DNA of 64,000 bases, from assembly GCA_039619475.1 (NCBI GenBank), contig CM077115.1:40248444-40312443 (forward strand), in the 5' to 3' direction. The position numbers and the translations under genes were made by a program. How positions within the stretch are numbered: position 1 is the first letter of the stretch; each line of letters starts with the position of its first letter. This document shows, in pieces, positions 11,373 to 22,337 of the stretch. The notes under the pieces are model-generated. The model was not told where the DNA came from. It saw only the letters and a program-made list of their open reading frames with translations, and did no database searches. This DNA is from Icerya purchasi (taxonomy: Eukaryota; Arthropoda; Insecta; Hemiptera; Monophlebidae).

Positions 11373-11399
11373 GCCATTCTCCGTTGGAATGGGTGCGAT

Positions 11400-11894
11400 T
11401 CATGATGTCGCGATCTTACCCCGGATCGTTCGGTTGCTTAAAAAGCTAACGATATAATTGCCCATCTGGCCATTTATTCCTGCGGCTTTGAGCTTTAGCA
11501 ATAATCCATACCGCCATATGCGATCAAATGCTTTTTCTAAATCGAAAAAGACCGCATATGTATGTTGATGGCGGTTGAAGCTCGTTATTATTTGCCGTTG
11601 CAAAGTTATTAAGTGATCGCCTGTCGATCTCACTTTACGCCCTCCGGCTTGTATAGGAGAAAGGATATTATTTTGTTCAAGGACAAAAAGGAGGCGCCTG
11701 TTTACCATTTTTTCCATTACTTTGGATAAGACGTTTAAAAGGGAAATTGGACGATAGCTTTCAGGACGGAATGGATCTTTATTTGGTTTTAATATAGGAA
11801 TAATGTATGCCATTTTCCAGAATTGAGGAATATCGCCAGATACCCATATTTGATTATAAATATTAAGAAGAAACCCTTTTGCCTGCGCTGGCAA
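11400..11894 (-). pseudogene. LINE-A copy 1: RT palm/fingers
   Basis: The frame continues the RT after the frameshift near 11895. It contains the conserved SYRPISLLNVLSKVMEKMVN and the HTYAVFFDLEKAFDRIWRYG motif, where the first catalytic Asp sits in FFDLEKAFDR. It ends at TGA 11400-11402. Beyond the stop the reading continues in the same frame into the 596-codon segment below. One point mutation therefore separates two halves of a single RT. Confidence 0.82.
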
Positions 11895-12748
11895 AACTTA
11901 ACCATGTATGGATGAACAGAGTCGGGACCAGGTGCACTATTTCGAGTATGAAATTTGAGTTGAAAGTTTAATTCAGCCAAGGAAAACTTGCTGTTGAAAG
12001 CATCCGTGGACTGTTGAAGGAAGGATAATTCTTGTTGTTCATAAGAAGCTTTTCTAGATGTAAACTTGGTGGAATAGACTAAGGAGGAGAACTCATTCTG
12101 GTAGTGCCGAGCGAAGATATCCGCAACATTGCTTGGATCGGATACAACTGAGTTGTTATGGATTAATGAGGCAGGGGGTTTGGATCGATTAAGGCCATTC
12201 ATCGATTTAATTTTTGCCCAAGTCATTTGGTTAGATGTGGATTGGGCTATTGAATTAATGAAAGAGGTCCAGGATTCTCGCTTCTTCATCTTAATTATGA
12301 AACGTGCTTTGGCGCGTAGCTTTTTAAATTCAATCAGGTCACTGAGTAATTGTGAAGATTTATATTTTCTGAGAGCTCGTTTACGGTTTCGTATTGCTAC
12401 GGAAATTTCACTGCACCACCAGGGAACACAGCGTGGCCGGGGCGAGGGGGTAGATTTAGGGATCGCCGTTTCCGCTGCAGTAAACATAGCCTCAAGAAGT
12501 ATCCTGATATTTTCTACCGCAGAGGTCCTGAGTTGATATGGGACAGAGACCTTGTCACGAAACGTTTCCCAATTTGCTTTGTGGAATAAGAAGCGAGGAG
12601 TTGTTGATGTGGAGACGTTTGGTATAGGACTTGTGGTATGTATTATAATAGGGAAGTGGTCGCTGAAACACAAGTCGGGCAGTACTACCGACTCCAATTT
12701 AGGATATAGGACAGGGGAGGAGAACGCTAAGTCGATAGTCGAGAACAC
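11789..12748 (-). pseudogene. LINE-A copy 1: endonuclease end and RT N-terminal region
   Basis: A 319-codon open frame. It opens with STIDLAFSSP and then CFSDHFPI, the SDH motif that ends the endonuclease. A linker with VPWWCSEISVAIRNRKRALR follows, matched by VPWWCPEIETAIRGRKQSLR in copy 2 near 46.4 kb. The N-terminal part of the RT region is recognisable by NSAPGPDSVHPYMVKF. Comparison with copy 2 (HPYMLKYLPPSAKSYLLHIY) shows that one base has been lost at about 11895. After that point the frame is wrong and the last 35 codons are not genuine. Confidence 0.8.
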
Positions 12749-13145
12749 ATGGTATGAGAGGTTAAAATGAGTGTGTGTAGGTTGGGGAATAAAGCATAAA
12801 TCAGTATTTAAAAGAAGTTTAGTGAGGATTGCTCCATGTTTGTTTGTCTGTCTTGATCCCCAGATCGGGGAATGAGCGTTGAAGTCCCCTAATAGTATTA
12901 TCGGTTTAGGAAGTTGTTATAATGGACTCGAGTTCGTGGACACTATTCATGCTGTTCGGGGGAATATAACAGTTACATAGTGTAACTGGAGAGTTCGATA
13001 AAAGAGGGGCATGTATGGTGACGGCAATAACTTGTAAAGAGGAGTTGAGACGGACTGGGTACGCGGGGATAGAGGTGTGGATAAGAGATAGAACACCTCC
13101 TTTCGCTCTCATACCTTGCGTATTGTCACATCTAAAGAGTTTATA
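12749..13145 (-). pseudogene. LINE-A copy 1 endonuclease segment
   Basis: Within the frame 12906-13265, the part below about 13145 reads as the middle of an apurinic-type endonuclease. It includes GMRAKGGVLSLIHTSIPAYP and CNCYIPPNSMNSV. After a frameshift near 12900 the next segment contains IILLGDFNAHSPIWGS (about 12850-12900), the GDFN motif with catalytic Asp and Asn. The endonuclease would nick target DNA for target-primed reverse transcription. The N-terminal motifs are absent. The upstream part of the same open frame is hAT sequence, not LINE. Confidence 0.75.
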
Positions 13146-14419
13146 GTTTTTTACTCTTTTTAACTTGTTTAGATCATAGAGAAAACCAAAATTTTCAAAA
13201 CGTTGATTAAAAAAAGTAAATCTTGAATCCATATTGCTTATTATAGAATCAATCATGGTATTCAAAAAGAAATCTATATCTTACGGGCTTTTGGGAGACT
13301 GTACAGGTTGATCGCCGCCTTCATAATCGAATATCCTTTATTTTTTTTTAGCTACGCTTTTATTTTTAAAGTATTTTGGTAGATCATAACTGCTTTTCTC
13401 AATAAATTGACGAACATCAGACAAGCATTTTTCGAATCCAGTTTGTCGGTATTCTTTGACCCAGTCACAAAATGTACGCAAATATTCAAGAGCAATGCTT
13501 AAACGGACATGTACAAATTGCCATAATTTTCTTACGACATTAACTCGCAGCAATATCTCATACTATACATGTGATGATGTGATATAAATTCTGAATTAAA
13601 CATTTCGTTGAAAACCGAATCACAATAACTGAGTGTGCCAGATTGTTCAGTTTGATTTTTTAAGCTTTCGATGCGTTCAACAACATCATCAAATTGCAAT
13701 AATACGGCCTTCAATGCTTCGATTCTGCTTTCCTACCTTGTGTCTGATAAAGGCTTCATAATAAGTTTCAATTTGACTTTTGATTAATTTCCAGCGTTTG
13801 CTGGAACTTGACAATAGAAAAGAAATTTTCTGAATAAAACCAAAAGGTTTTGTCGCTGTAACAGAAGAATTTTGTACGTCTACCAACAGCAGCAGATTTA
13901 AGCTACGATAACTGCAGGGCGTAAAAAATGCCCTAGGATTAATATTTAATATTCGACTTTTAACTCCTCCATTTACGCCTGCTATATTTGCACCATTGTC
14001 GTATCCTTGGCCATGATATTTTTGAATATTTAAGCCATTTTTTTCAAGCTCTCCCAGTATTGCATGAATTAAATATTCTTCAATCGTTTAAGTGACAGAA
14101 AAAAATACAATAAAGTTTTCTTCTATTGTGATCTATATGTTTGATTAGTTTACTCTGGCAGTCCAAAATGATCATAAATCGACGACTGACAGAGCAACAC
14201 TCGAATTCGACATGTCGGGACAACTATCTATTGTGCTTCATTAAAATTAAACTAGAAAAAAAATTTGACAGTTCGGAGAGTTGCTAATTATATTTATTGT
14301 TTTATGACGAGTAAAATTTTTCCGTCGCGGTCATGGCATTTAATTACTTAATTCATAAACCTTTGAGGCGCGAGGCCATAGACGGTCGCCCACGTCACCC
14401 ATGCTTTACGCCGCCTCTG
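13146..14419 (-). pseudogene. hAT transposase relic (ZMYM1-like, DUF4371 type)
   Basis: The minus strand reads as the C-terminal two thirds of a hAT-family transposase in shifting frames. QKYHGQGYDNGANIAGVNGG lies near 13960-14020, then NINPRAFFTPCSYRSLNLLL. Next come FGFIQKISFLLSSSSKRWKL (about 13800-13860) and, near 13150-13265, DSIISNMDSRFTFFNQRFEN. These are hallmarks of the ZMYM1-like group. The reading is broken by stops at about 13714, 13553 and 13338. The element end is visible: CAGAGGCGGCGTAAAGCATG on the minus strand at 14419, a typical hAT terminal repeat. The final dimerisation region is missing because LINE-A replaces it at about 13145. Confidence 0.75.
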
Positions 14420-14640
14420 ATTACAACGTAATTCTTAGACTACCCCCCATTAGAAAAAATATCCCAAATTTGTGTAACGAAAAATGTCCCAAAAAAATGT
14501 CTGAATTTTATGTAACCTTTTGTTATATTTTATAGGATTTTTGTGAAAAGAGACAGAAATGTAAGCAAAAGGAGTCAAGGGGCCCCTTGCGGGACCAAAA
14601 TGATCGAGTATTTAATGGCTATGCCATTTTTGACGCCAGC
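14420..14640. repeat. PAL repeat, left half (copy C)
   Basis: It starts ATTACAACGTAATTCTTAGA exactly at the hAT terminus. It then follows PAL copy A through TATGTAAC, TTTTGTTATATTTTATAG and the TCAAGGGG...CCCC core near 14576-14590. The internal inverted repeat seen in copies A and B is deleted. Only the left arm remains. Confidence 0.7.
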
Positions 14641-14873
14641 GGTCATCAGGAAAAGTGTCCTGTTACGAAATTTATCCCATACATAAAAACTTTAATGCGA
14701 TATTAGCGCTCCTAAATCCCCTGGCGGTGAAAATTGGAACTGAACGGTTTTTTTCTGTCAAACGGCGTAGCCATTGAAAAAGTTTACTCCTCTATAAGAA
14801 TTATATAGAAGAACTAGACCTAGGGGTGAAGGGGGATTGTCCCATTCCGAGGTTCAAAAGGCGAGTTGTACGA

Positions 14874-14909
<36 letters not shown>

Positions 14910-15049
14910 CGTTCTCAATAACATTTTAATTTGCTCTAAAGTGTATAATGTATGTTTACGATTCTGAATATTACAGTACGTCCTAATTATCACTTAATTT
15001 ATTATACACACACTGATTACACCATCATAATAAGGCATAAAATTAAGCA
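14641..15049. other. Interval without recognisable gene
   Basis: Unassigned sequence up to about 14870, then a (TA)n tract at 14873-14906. The rest is AT-rich sequence before the polymerase relic. Confidence 0.5.
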
Positions 15050-16600
15050 TATTCTTAACACATTTTTTAATTTCTTTGTTAACTATAATACTTATAGAAT
15101 ACAATTTTGGATATGATCTAATAAACTCACTCCACTTGGAGCAGCTCCATTGATCTCATTCATAAATGCTTCAAACATCTTTTCATTTTTTATGGAATAA
15201 CATGAATGATCCTTTATTATCTTTGTTATCCGCATAGAAATCAGTTATTTAAGTTCATAAACAAGTGAATCAATGTCACAATGTAAGAGATTAATTTCCT
15301 TCTACACCTTTCACATTGTAATAAAAATCAAACCTTTTCAATTGACTTATATCTAATATAAAACCATTTCAGTGTAAATTGCCTTATTAAATTTGATCAT
15401 TGTTTCAGATTTAAATGAAAATTACAACCAAAATCAGCCTTTCCCTAAATATTGCTCTGTCCCTTAAATTAATTTTTGAACCAGCTTAGTAAAGTTTACT
15501 TTATCTGATGTAAGTTGCATCTTAATCCTATGTCCAACACTTTCTATCACTTTTTCAAAAACAACACAGTTATTCATTAATTTTCAATAGTTCTAGAATT
15601 TATTGGAGGCTTGTTTTTGCTGCAGACGGTTCAAATCAATTTATAATTTCAACTAGCCAACTCTGACTGAAACAAATAACTTCATGTACATGCTGCAGTT
15701 TTAATACCAATGCAAAATTACCTGTTTAAGATTTCTGTAGTGAATGATGTAGTTATGTTTATCCGCCTCAAACACATAAGCATCTGAACTGTCGTCGGAT
15801 GGACGCACAGTATGCGATTGTAATATTTTTTTCTGACTGAGCTTTTTGAAATCTCCCATAGGAAACAGCTCACTCATAGTCCAGCCGTACAGATTATTAG
15901 TATATACAAATGTGCTATAAATGTATTATCCGTATCATTAGTTCTAGCGCTATTAGTAAATCTATTAATGTAGCCATTTTCTGCCATAATACGTGTATAT
16001 TATTTTATAACATAAACCGACTTCAGAAAATCATATGATAATTAGTTAAAACTCCTGTCAAACATTGCTTGGAAAGCTAATTCCTCAGCGGTAAAATTCC
16101 AAGTAGAATCTAATTTGAAAATGTTATAGCAAAGGCTTATAAATTTTTCGAAAACATCGACAGTACATCCGTCTTTAGTTATTCATCGCTATATTCACCT
16201 AGTGCCTGAACATTTAATACATTCTACATGTTTAATGCAAGTAAGTAAAATCCCTTTCGCAAACATCGGGTTTTTTTAAGGAATTATAGAGGTGTTTCTT
16301 CTCGGGAAATTCTGTTTCGTTCAATTTTTCCCGCAACGATACATATGAATATGAGGAAACTTCCTTTGTTGCGAAATGAAGGAAGAAAATTAGGCGATGT
16401 AATGTTGCACTTTGTATGATAAAGCGAACTATCAGAAAACTAGCTAATTTTTTAAGGCTTGACGTGATGAAACAGAATGTTTTACTAAACTGTATTTTCA
16501 TTTTCTCTGAAACACGCTTTGAAGATGATATACAGCGTTCTTTGCTAGTTTATACCACATCAATGTCTTGCTCGTCATACGCTAGATCTCTAATTAATAG
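15050..16600 (-). pseudogene. Family-B DNA polymerase relic, Polinton/Maverick type (C-terminal part)
   Basis: The minus strand keeps, in order but in changing frames, several recognisable polymerase segments. TFCFITSSLKKLASFL lies at about 16430-16480. SYVSLREKLNETEFPEKKHL follows in the 89-codon frame 16232-16501. Then come NFTAEELAFQAMFDRS (about 16060-16110) and NNLYGWTMSELFPMGD (15855-15900). DKHNYIIHYRNLKQ lies at about 15721-15765, and a motif-C-like DIDSLVYELK near 15255-15290. The order matches protein-primed family-B polymerases of Polintons and their virus-like relatives, which copy their own linear DNA. NLYGW marks polymerase motif A (its Asp lost here) and DIDSL motif C. Many stops and frameshifts are present. 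The upper end adjoins a LINE insertion; the N-terminal part continues at 18.06 kb. Confidence 0.72.
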
Positions 16601-16619
16601 GTGAGCGTCATTGTTATTA

Positions 16620-18055
16620 ACGAATCGTCTCACCCCATGTAGGGGCGTATCGTGACCATGATCTGTCACCCGGTTGATCAGACTGCGCCAACAATTCCGA
16701 TCCCCCTTGCGATGTGTACACAATCCTGAAAGGTACGACCAGCAGCTTCGCACACCACGTCCGACCATCTAGTTGGCGCACGAACTCGACTTCTTCTTCC
16801 ATTGACCTTTCCTCGGATGAGCACCGTTTCCAAATTGTCCACTCTGATCACATGGCCAAAATATCACAGAGTATCCTGCAGAACACCACAGATGATAGCC
16901 TCTTCCGGTTACCAATCTCATTTATTATGGAGATGCTGGTTCTCCTAGCTGTCCATGGGACATGCAGCATATCCCTCCAGCACCATATTTCGAGTGCGTC
17001 TATATGTTTTTTGTTTGGCTGGTCAACGACCAGGTCTCCGCACTTATCTAAAAAACACTGAGAAGACAAGGGAGTTCACTAGCCGAATCTTTACACCTCT
17101 ACTAACAGCGGAGTTAGCCCAAATTCTTTTTAAACCTGCTCATTGTGTTGCGCGTGTCGTCTGTGTTCTGTGGCGTATCTCACTTTTACATCCGCCACTG
17201 CTTTCCACTATAGAGCCTAAATATGGTAAATCGGCTTACTTCTTCAATACGCTCAATTTCATGTATTGTTGGGCGGTTATTCTTTGGACGTTCGATGATC
17301 ATTATTTTGGTTTTGGCTTTGTTAACTTCAAGGCCATATTCCCCACCGATTTATACCAGTCGATCCAGTATATACGACATTTCCTCCCCGTTTTTTTTTG
17401 CTACTGACGTGGCGTCATCCGCATACCGGAGATTAGAGATGTACATTATTCCCAACCGAGATAACTCCATCTCAGTTAACCGTACCATTTGTTGTATCGA
17501 TTTTCAGTATTCTGCGCATTATGAATTCACCATATAAGTTAAAAAGTATCGGTGAAATGGTACAGCCCTAGCGTACACCTCGCCGCGTGGGATGAAACTT
17601 TTTCGAGTAAATTACATTTCTCATCCGGACTTTTGCTGAAGTTTTTTTCATATAGCTGCTTGATCAGCCACACTAAATGTGCTGGCGCGCCCATATCCAT
17701 TAATATCGACCACATTTTCGACCAATACACACAGTCGAAAGCTTTCTTATAATGGACGAAACAGAGTACAGCTAGGATATTATATATTCACGCGCTTTTT
17801 CAATAAGTAATCTAAGATTGAGCATCTGTTCTTTCGTTCCCCTTCCTTTTGTAAAACCAGCCTGCTTTGGAGGAATTCTGGTTCAGGAAAATTACGAAGT
17901 ACAGTGTTAGCGATTCCATTTTCATCCACGGTACTGTATAATTTGGCGCAGTACTTCCTCCATGCCTCAGCCACTTCTTCCGAACCAGTCCTAACCATAT
18001 TATTTTCGTCACGTAATATCAGCTTAAATTCTCTCGCTACTAGAGCGTCATGCAC
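16620..18055 (-). pseudogene. LINE-C (RTE-like) reverse transcriptase, inserted in the polymerase relic
   Basis: Minus-strand fragments of one RT. LILRDENNMVRTGSEEVAEA lies at 17940-18040 (pre-RT linker). YWSKMWSILMDMGAPAHLVW at about 17670-17730 is the RT domain. RYADDATSVA at 17403-17432 is the catalytic YADD. Further on come NKAKTKIMIIERPKNN (about 17280-17330) and RGRRSRVRAPTRWSDVVCEA near 16740-16800. That last motif (RGRP..RW.D) marks the C-terminal tail of RTE-like LINEs. Frame changes and stops are frequent. DNA polymerase sequence lies on both sides in the same orientation, so the LINE inserted into the polymerase gene or its relic. Confidence 0.75.
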
Positions 18056-18480
18056 ATGTATAAATACTGGAAAAAATTATTGAAGTAGGTAGTCTAAATT
18101 ACACTTTGCATGTTTTCAGTGAAATGATTATGATCTGCAACTTTATTATCATGAAGAGCTTTCTCACCCGATATGACACATACTGTTAATGTGACATATT
18201 TTTTCCCAGATCTTTTCTACTACAAAATTTTTCGCATAAATCTTTTCTGTTTTTCGTACTTTCTTCATCTACTATTCACAAAATATTTTGCTTATGTTAG
18301 GTCTGTGATAAATTTTAGACTTCAATGGGTGTATCAACTACTTCTTCACATATTGACATTAGTAACAATAGCTGAATGCTTTATGTCGCAGTACAGGAGT
18401 GTGGTTGTAGATGTTTCTTTGTTGAAGGCTGTTCTAAATAACATCATCTAAATATTCCAACGTACGTTGACCTTTAAAAT
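18056..18480 (-). pseudogene. Family-B DNA polymerase relic, N-terminal part
   Basis: The minus strand contains CVISGEKALHDNKVADHNHF followed by TENMQSV (about 18110-18180). This matches the Cys/His-rich segment upstream of the exonuclease domain in Polinton-like polymerases. The first Cys and the DH.H.T core are kept; the second Cys of the pair is lost. Just downstream is FFPVFIH (about 18065-18085), consistent with the following segment. A less clear FVNSRxxKYEKQKRF lies near 18220-18270. It is separated from the rest of the polymerase by the RTE-like LINE. Stops are frequent. Confidence 0.6.
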
Positions 18481-18584
18481 TGTTCATCATTTCCTTCATG
18501 TTTCAAACTTTTTCCTCACTTTTGACCAAATCGCACATCATCACTATCACTATCACACCACTATTGGATCTTATTGGAGGGTTT

Positions 18585-18735
18585 AATGTGAAAAGGGGCA
18601 TATGGTCATTTGATTAAATATCGACTCTTGATTAGTTAAGTAGAAGAGGGTATGATCATGTGAAGAAATACAGGCTTCTGATTAGTTGGTTAAAAGGGAG
18701 TGTGGTCAGATGACTAATCTGCAGATAGCAAGCGG
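18585..18735. repeat. Degenerate minisatellite with inverted CCAAT-like units
   Basis: About 2.5 units of roughly 50 bp, each with GGTCAT.TGA near the start and a CT.GATTAGTT or CTGATTAGTTGG core. A single similar unit (GTCATGTGACTAAATACTCA then CTAATTGG) lies at 45755-45795. In both places AT-rich TATA-like sequence follows. It may be the upstream region of some mobile element. No coding potential. Confidence 0.4.
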
Positions 18736-21700
18736 GGTTGATTTGACATGTGGTATAAGTTGGGATATTTAGTTTTTGGTTTGTAGAACTGGAGAGATAT
18801 GTATGTAACAAGCAAAAGGATATTGTTGATTTAGAATATATCAGCATGGTGGTAAACTCTTACTTGAGAACAACTCATGAGACAGAGATTTTTCTTCTGT
18901 TAGTATTGTTTTGTTTTCTTTATTTAAATTTATATTTCCCTATGCAAAAAAGCCTAATAAAATTTGTATACAACCTGCACAACAAGATCCGTCCTAGAAG
19001 TGACATTTCCTATCTATTTAAACGGGGCACTGTATTTATGACACTATCCTGCGACTGCGGTGCCAAATTAAAGCACGCAATAACTAGAATATATGACAGA
19101 GTCACGCTCTACATTTTTTCTTTGTGACGTCACTGGGAACTACTGAAATTACTGCTGGGTTAATTGCATTATTTTCCTTATTGGAAATTGTTGCCTTTCG
19201 AGTACTATTTAAAAACTTTTTTTCATGAACGCGTGCCAGCTATGTCTTTCCAGATTGCTTCAAAAGGCGGAGCTTGCCTATATATATGCCGATGATCGTT
19301 TCTAGTCATTGTGGTTTGATGTGTATTGCATAGGCGCCCTCGAAAGATGCAAAACTACCATGATAATAGCCAAAAAAAGTATCACGATAAATGATCTTGA
19401 TAAATCGAACATTACGACTAAGTCTGACAAACAACTGTTGTTAACATGAAAATAAATTCACATTTAGAAAAAAATAAATAAAAATCAAAAAATAAATTTA
19501 AAAAACGCCAATCTGTGAAATGTTACAGGGGTATTTTTAATCGGACAGAGTTTTCCCTATCGACGTTTAAATTTAAAAATATTCGCACAATTTTGACCTG
19601 GAAGGGAGGGGATAAAATTAACTTTACAGAATATTAACTTCTCGAAGAGAGGAACATTTACAGAGTTAGTCGAAGAGACGATGGAAAATCGAAAAAGCTC
19701 CACTACACATCGATTGAAAGAAATTTTACAGTGAATTAAATCTGTTGAATTTTCCAAGTGTACTGCAAATAACGCGTTCCGGCGATTAAGAAAGTTTAAT
19801 AGTAGGACACACATGTGCATCGAAGAGTTAGGTGGAAACGAAGTCGGAGACGTAATTCATTTTTAAGGTATTACATAACGGTTTTGAACGGAGTGGAAAA
19901 GAGATATAGGCGAAAGTAAGACGATAACGGGAGAGGAACAAAGAAGTAAATGGCTTTCGGAGACTAAATAAGCGTGGTGTATTTAGTCAGGTAGAAAATC
20001 TTGTTAAAGAAAGGATCTGCGTTGGTAAAATGAAATCCTTACATTTCGCGTTCGCGGCGCTTACGTGCTGTTATTCCTGAAAGCGAAAGCGCAGCGACGA
20101 AAATGTGCATAATGCGGAGGAACGAGCAGAGAAGCTGACTCCGAAATCCCATCGAAAAGAGCGGCGACGAGGTAAGGGTGAAATAAATAACATGACGCCT
20201 AATAGGACATGTTTAGAGAAAGATGTAGAGCAGAAAACTAGCACGGTAGATAGTTGGAAATTAATTACAAAATAGTTTGTTCTAGTTGTTAAGTACTGGC
20301 GAGAAGTTTGCGAATTTTATTGCATTGCATTCTCCGCTATTCTCCGTTTTGCCGGCTTTCGACCGGCAAACGGCGTCCGATTTCAAAAATGAAAGCTGGC
20401 TTCAGTTTCAGGTTTGTAGCCTTTCCACCTAAGACTCTTTCCGCCACATCTTTGCATCCACTACCTTCTTCTTCTTCTTCTTCTTCGCTATCTTCACTAT
20501 CTTCTGTTTCTTTTGTTTACACTTTCCTCCGAACTGCGACTGGTCGTCACACTCTTTATCATTTCCACGCTATATTTTGTAAAATATTATAATAGCGTGT
20601 TTTCCATTGTAATAATAATGCACGTATACAAAACACACGCTTTAAATAGATTTTCTCTGGAGCGCACAATTATCTACCGTAATATTCTAAGCGGCGGAAT
20701 TCCTGGTAATAAATTAGAGAAGGTGCTATGTATTCCCCTTTAATGGATAAATTCTGCAATCAGATTAACTCGGGGAATTACATTCGCGGTTAAGCTTAAT
20801 TACCGTCGCCTTCTTGGCCATTTCTTTTAAATCGGTTCTAGGAAGATTATTTCGTTTTCCCCGGCCGACAAGTCGTTTGTCCGCATTTTCTAAAACATTC
20901 AAACCGTACCTGCGTTTTAAAACGAGTTCATTAAATTCCATTTTCAAAATTATTGTCTAGACTGGCGAAAATTTCTTCCTCCCTTTTTGTGTTATTTTTA
21001 TCAAAAATTATTTTTTGCCTTTTTCCGTTTTTTTTTTAAATTTCATTAGTAAAAGCTTCTCTTTGGTGAACAAAAGTCGAGCTTTAAACCAATAAAAAAA
21101 GTGTACGAAAAGGATTTATTATCCGACCGCACTAAACACTCTTATCCCGACAACGTTTGACGACGTAATCATTTCAGTTACCCAACCGCACAATGTGCCT
21201 TTTACTATACATATAATCAACTCGATCACCCAAACCCCGTTGCTATCATATATAGTGACATTCCCAGCATTTTAATAATTCTTTCAGAAGAGTCGATTTT
21301 TCATTAACTGTATCTTCGTACAGTAACGTTTTTTTCTTCTTCCACAGTGATCAAAAAAATTTTCAGAACCATAAATTTAATTTATAATTTGGACGGGAAT
21401 TTCTAGTATAACTTCCGTAAAACGCAAAACGCTAATTTTTTATTACCGCCAGCGTCAGAATCACCCGATTATTGCGATATCCATATATATAAACTCTATC
21501 TTTAATAGGGACGCCCCTATCATCAGATGAGGATGGTCTTCTATATAATTCTTATGGATAAGTTGTCTGTTCTTCGCAAATTTTATAAGGTTTTCATTCG
21601 TGTTAATCGAAAAAGGTTTTCAAAACAACTAAAAATTTAATTTGTACTTTACATAGGAATTTCAATTACAACTTTCGCGGCTCATATCCGCAACGTAGGA

Positions 21701-21826
21701 ATATTATATGTATTCTAAGTAAAAACGTAACAAAACTTCTAAACAACTCAAAAACATTACAAAACTTTTTTATTTCACTTAGCGTAAGAATGACAATGTC
21801 AATAATATGCACATATATATGTATAC
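18736..21826. other. Long interval without recognisable gene
   Basis: Contains a (TTC)n run at 20467-20487 and a hairpin TTTGCCGG-N7-CCGGCAAA at 20349-20371. GC-richer, unique-looking stretches lie at 19900-20200 and 20650-20950. The ORFs at 19557-19820 (minus), 20308-20592 (plus) and 20765-20947 (minus) show no domain I recognise. These non-repetitive patches could be conserved non-coding DNA, which only a cross-species alignment would show. Confidence 0.45.
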
Positions 21827-22337
21827 ATTAATTACAACGTAATTCTTAGGCTACCTCCGAATAAAAAAAGTGTCCCAATTTTATGTAACATTTGTTATAT
21901 TTTATAGCATTTTTGTGATTATGTTATTTTTTTCTCTGTGTTGATGCCAGTAAGAATTACGTTGTAAATTTTGATCATTCTATACAATGTATAGAAGAGA
22001 AAGAGATAGACATATATCCAGAGGGGTCAAGGGGCACAGCCCTTTGCAAGGCAAAAATGGCCGAGTTACATATATATATATATATATAAAACTCGGCTAT
22101 TTTGACCACCTCGCAAGGGGCTGTGCCCCTTGAACCCTCTTGATATATTTCTGTCTCTTTTTCTTCTATACTTTGTATAAAATGATCAAAATTTACAACG
22201 TAATTCTGCCGGTAAAAATTCCATAAAAAAAAAAAAAAAAAAAAAATTAAAATATAACAAAGGTTACATAAAATTGGGACATATTTTCGAGACATTTTTT
22301 CTAACGGGGGTGGCCCAAGAATTACGTTGTAATTAAT
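21827..22337. repeat. PAL repeat, complete copy A: 0.5 kb palindromic element with nested inverted repeats
   Basis: Outer ends are ATTAATTACAACGTAATTCT at 21827 and its complement ending at 22337. The two arms (about 240 bp) are inverted copies around a (TA)n centre near 22072-22088. Each arm has a GGGGTCAAGGGG/CCCCTTG core near the centre and a TGATCATT/AATGATCA boundary. In the left arm a second inverted repeat, TAAGAATTACGTTGTAA at 21951-21967, is the exact complement of the outer TTACAACGTAATTCTTA at 21832-21848. This makes a 136 bp sub-element. No ORF of note; non-autonomous. Superfamily unknown. Confidence 0.75.

Larger units (their letters stand above)
9480..13145 (-). mobile_element. 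LINE-A copy 1: long non-LTR retrotransposon with EN, RT and RNase H
   Basis: Minus-strand element reading endonuclease, reverse transcriptase, RNase H, 3' UTR from 13145 down to about 9480. Domain order and the RNase H domain place it in the I/R1/LOA group of LINEs. The endonuclease is truncated at its N-terminus, so the copy is 5'-truncated. At the 5' junction a single open frame runs from hAT transposase sequence into LINE endonuclease, showing that the LINE landed inside the hAT element. The 3' boundary is uncertain; no clear poly(A) is visible. A second copy lies at 46.3-49.1 kb in the opposite direction. Confidence 0.85.

Noticed and set aside
20349..20371. GC-rich hairpin TTTGCCGG-N7-CCGGCAAA as a transcription terminator
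   Set aside because: No adjacent gene and no bacterial context; left as a plain small palindrome.
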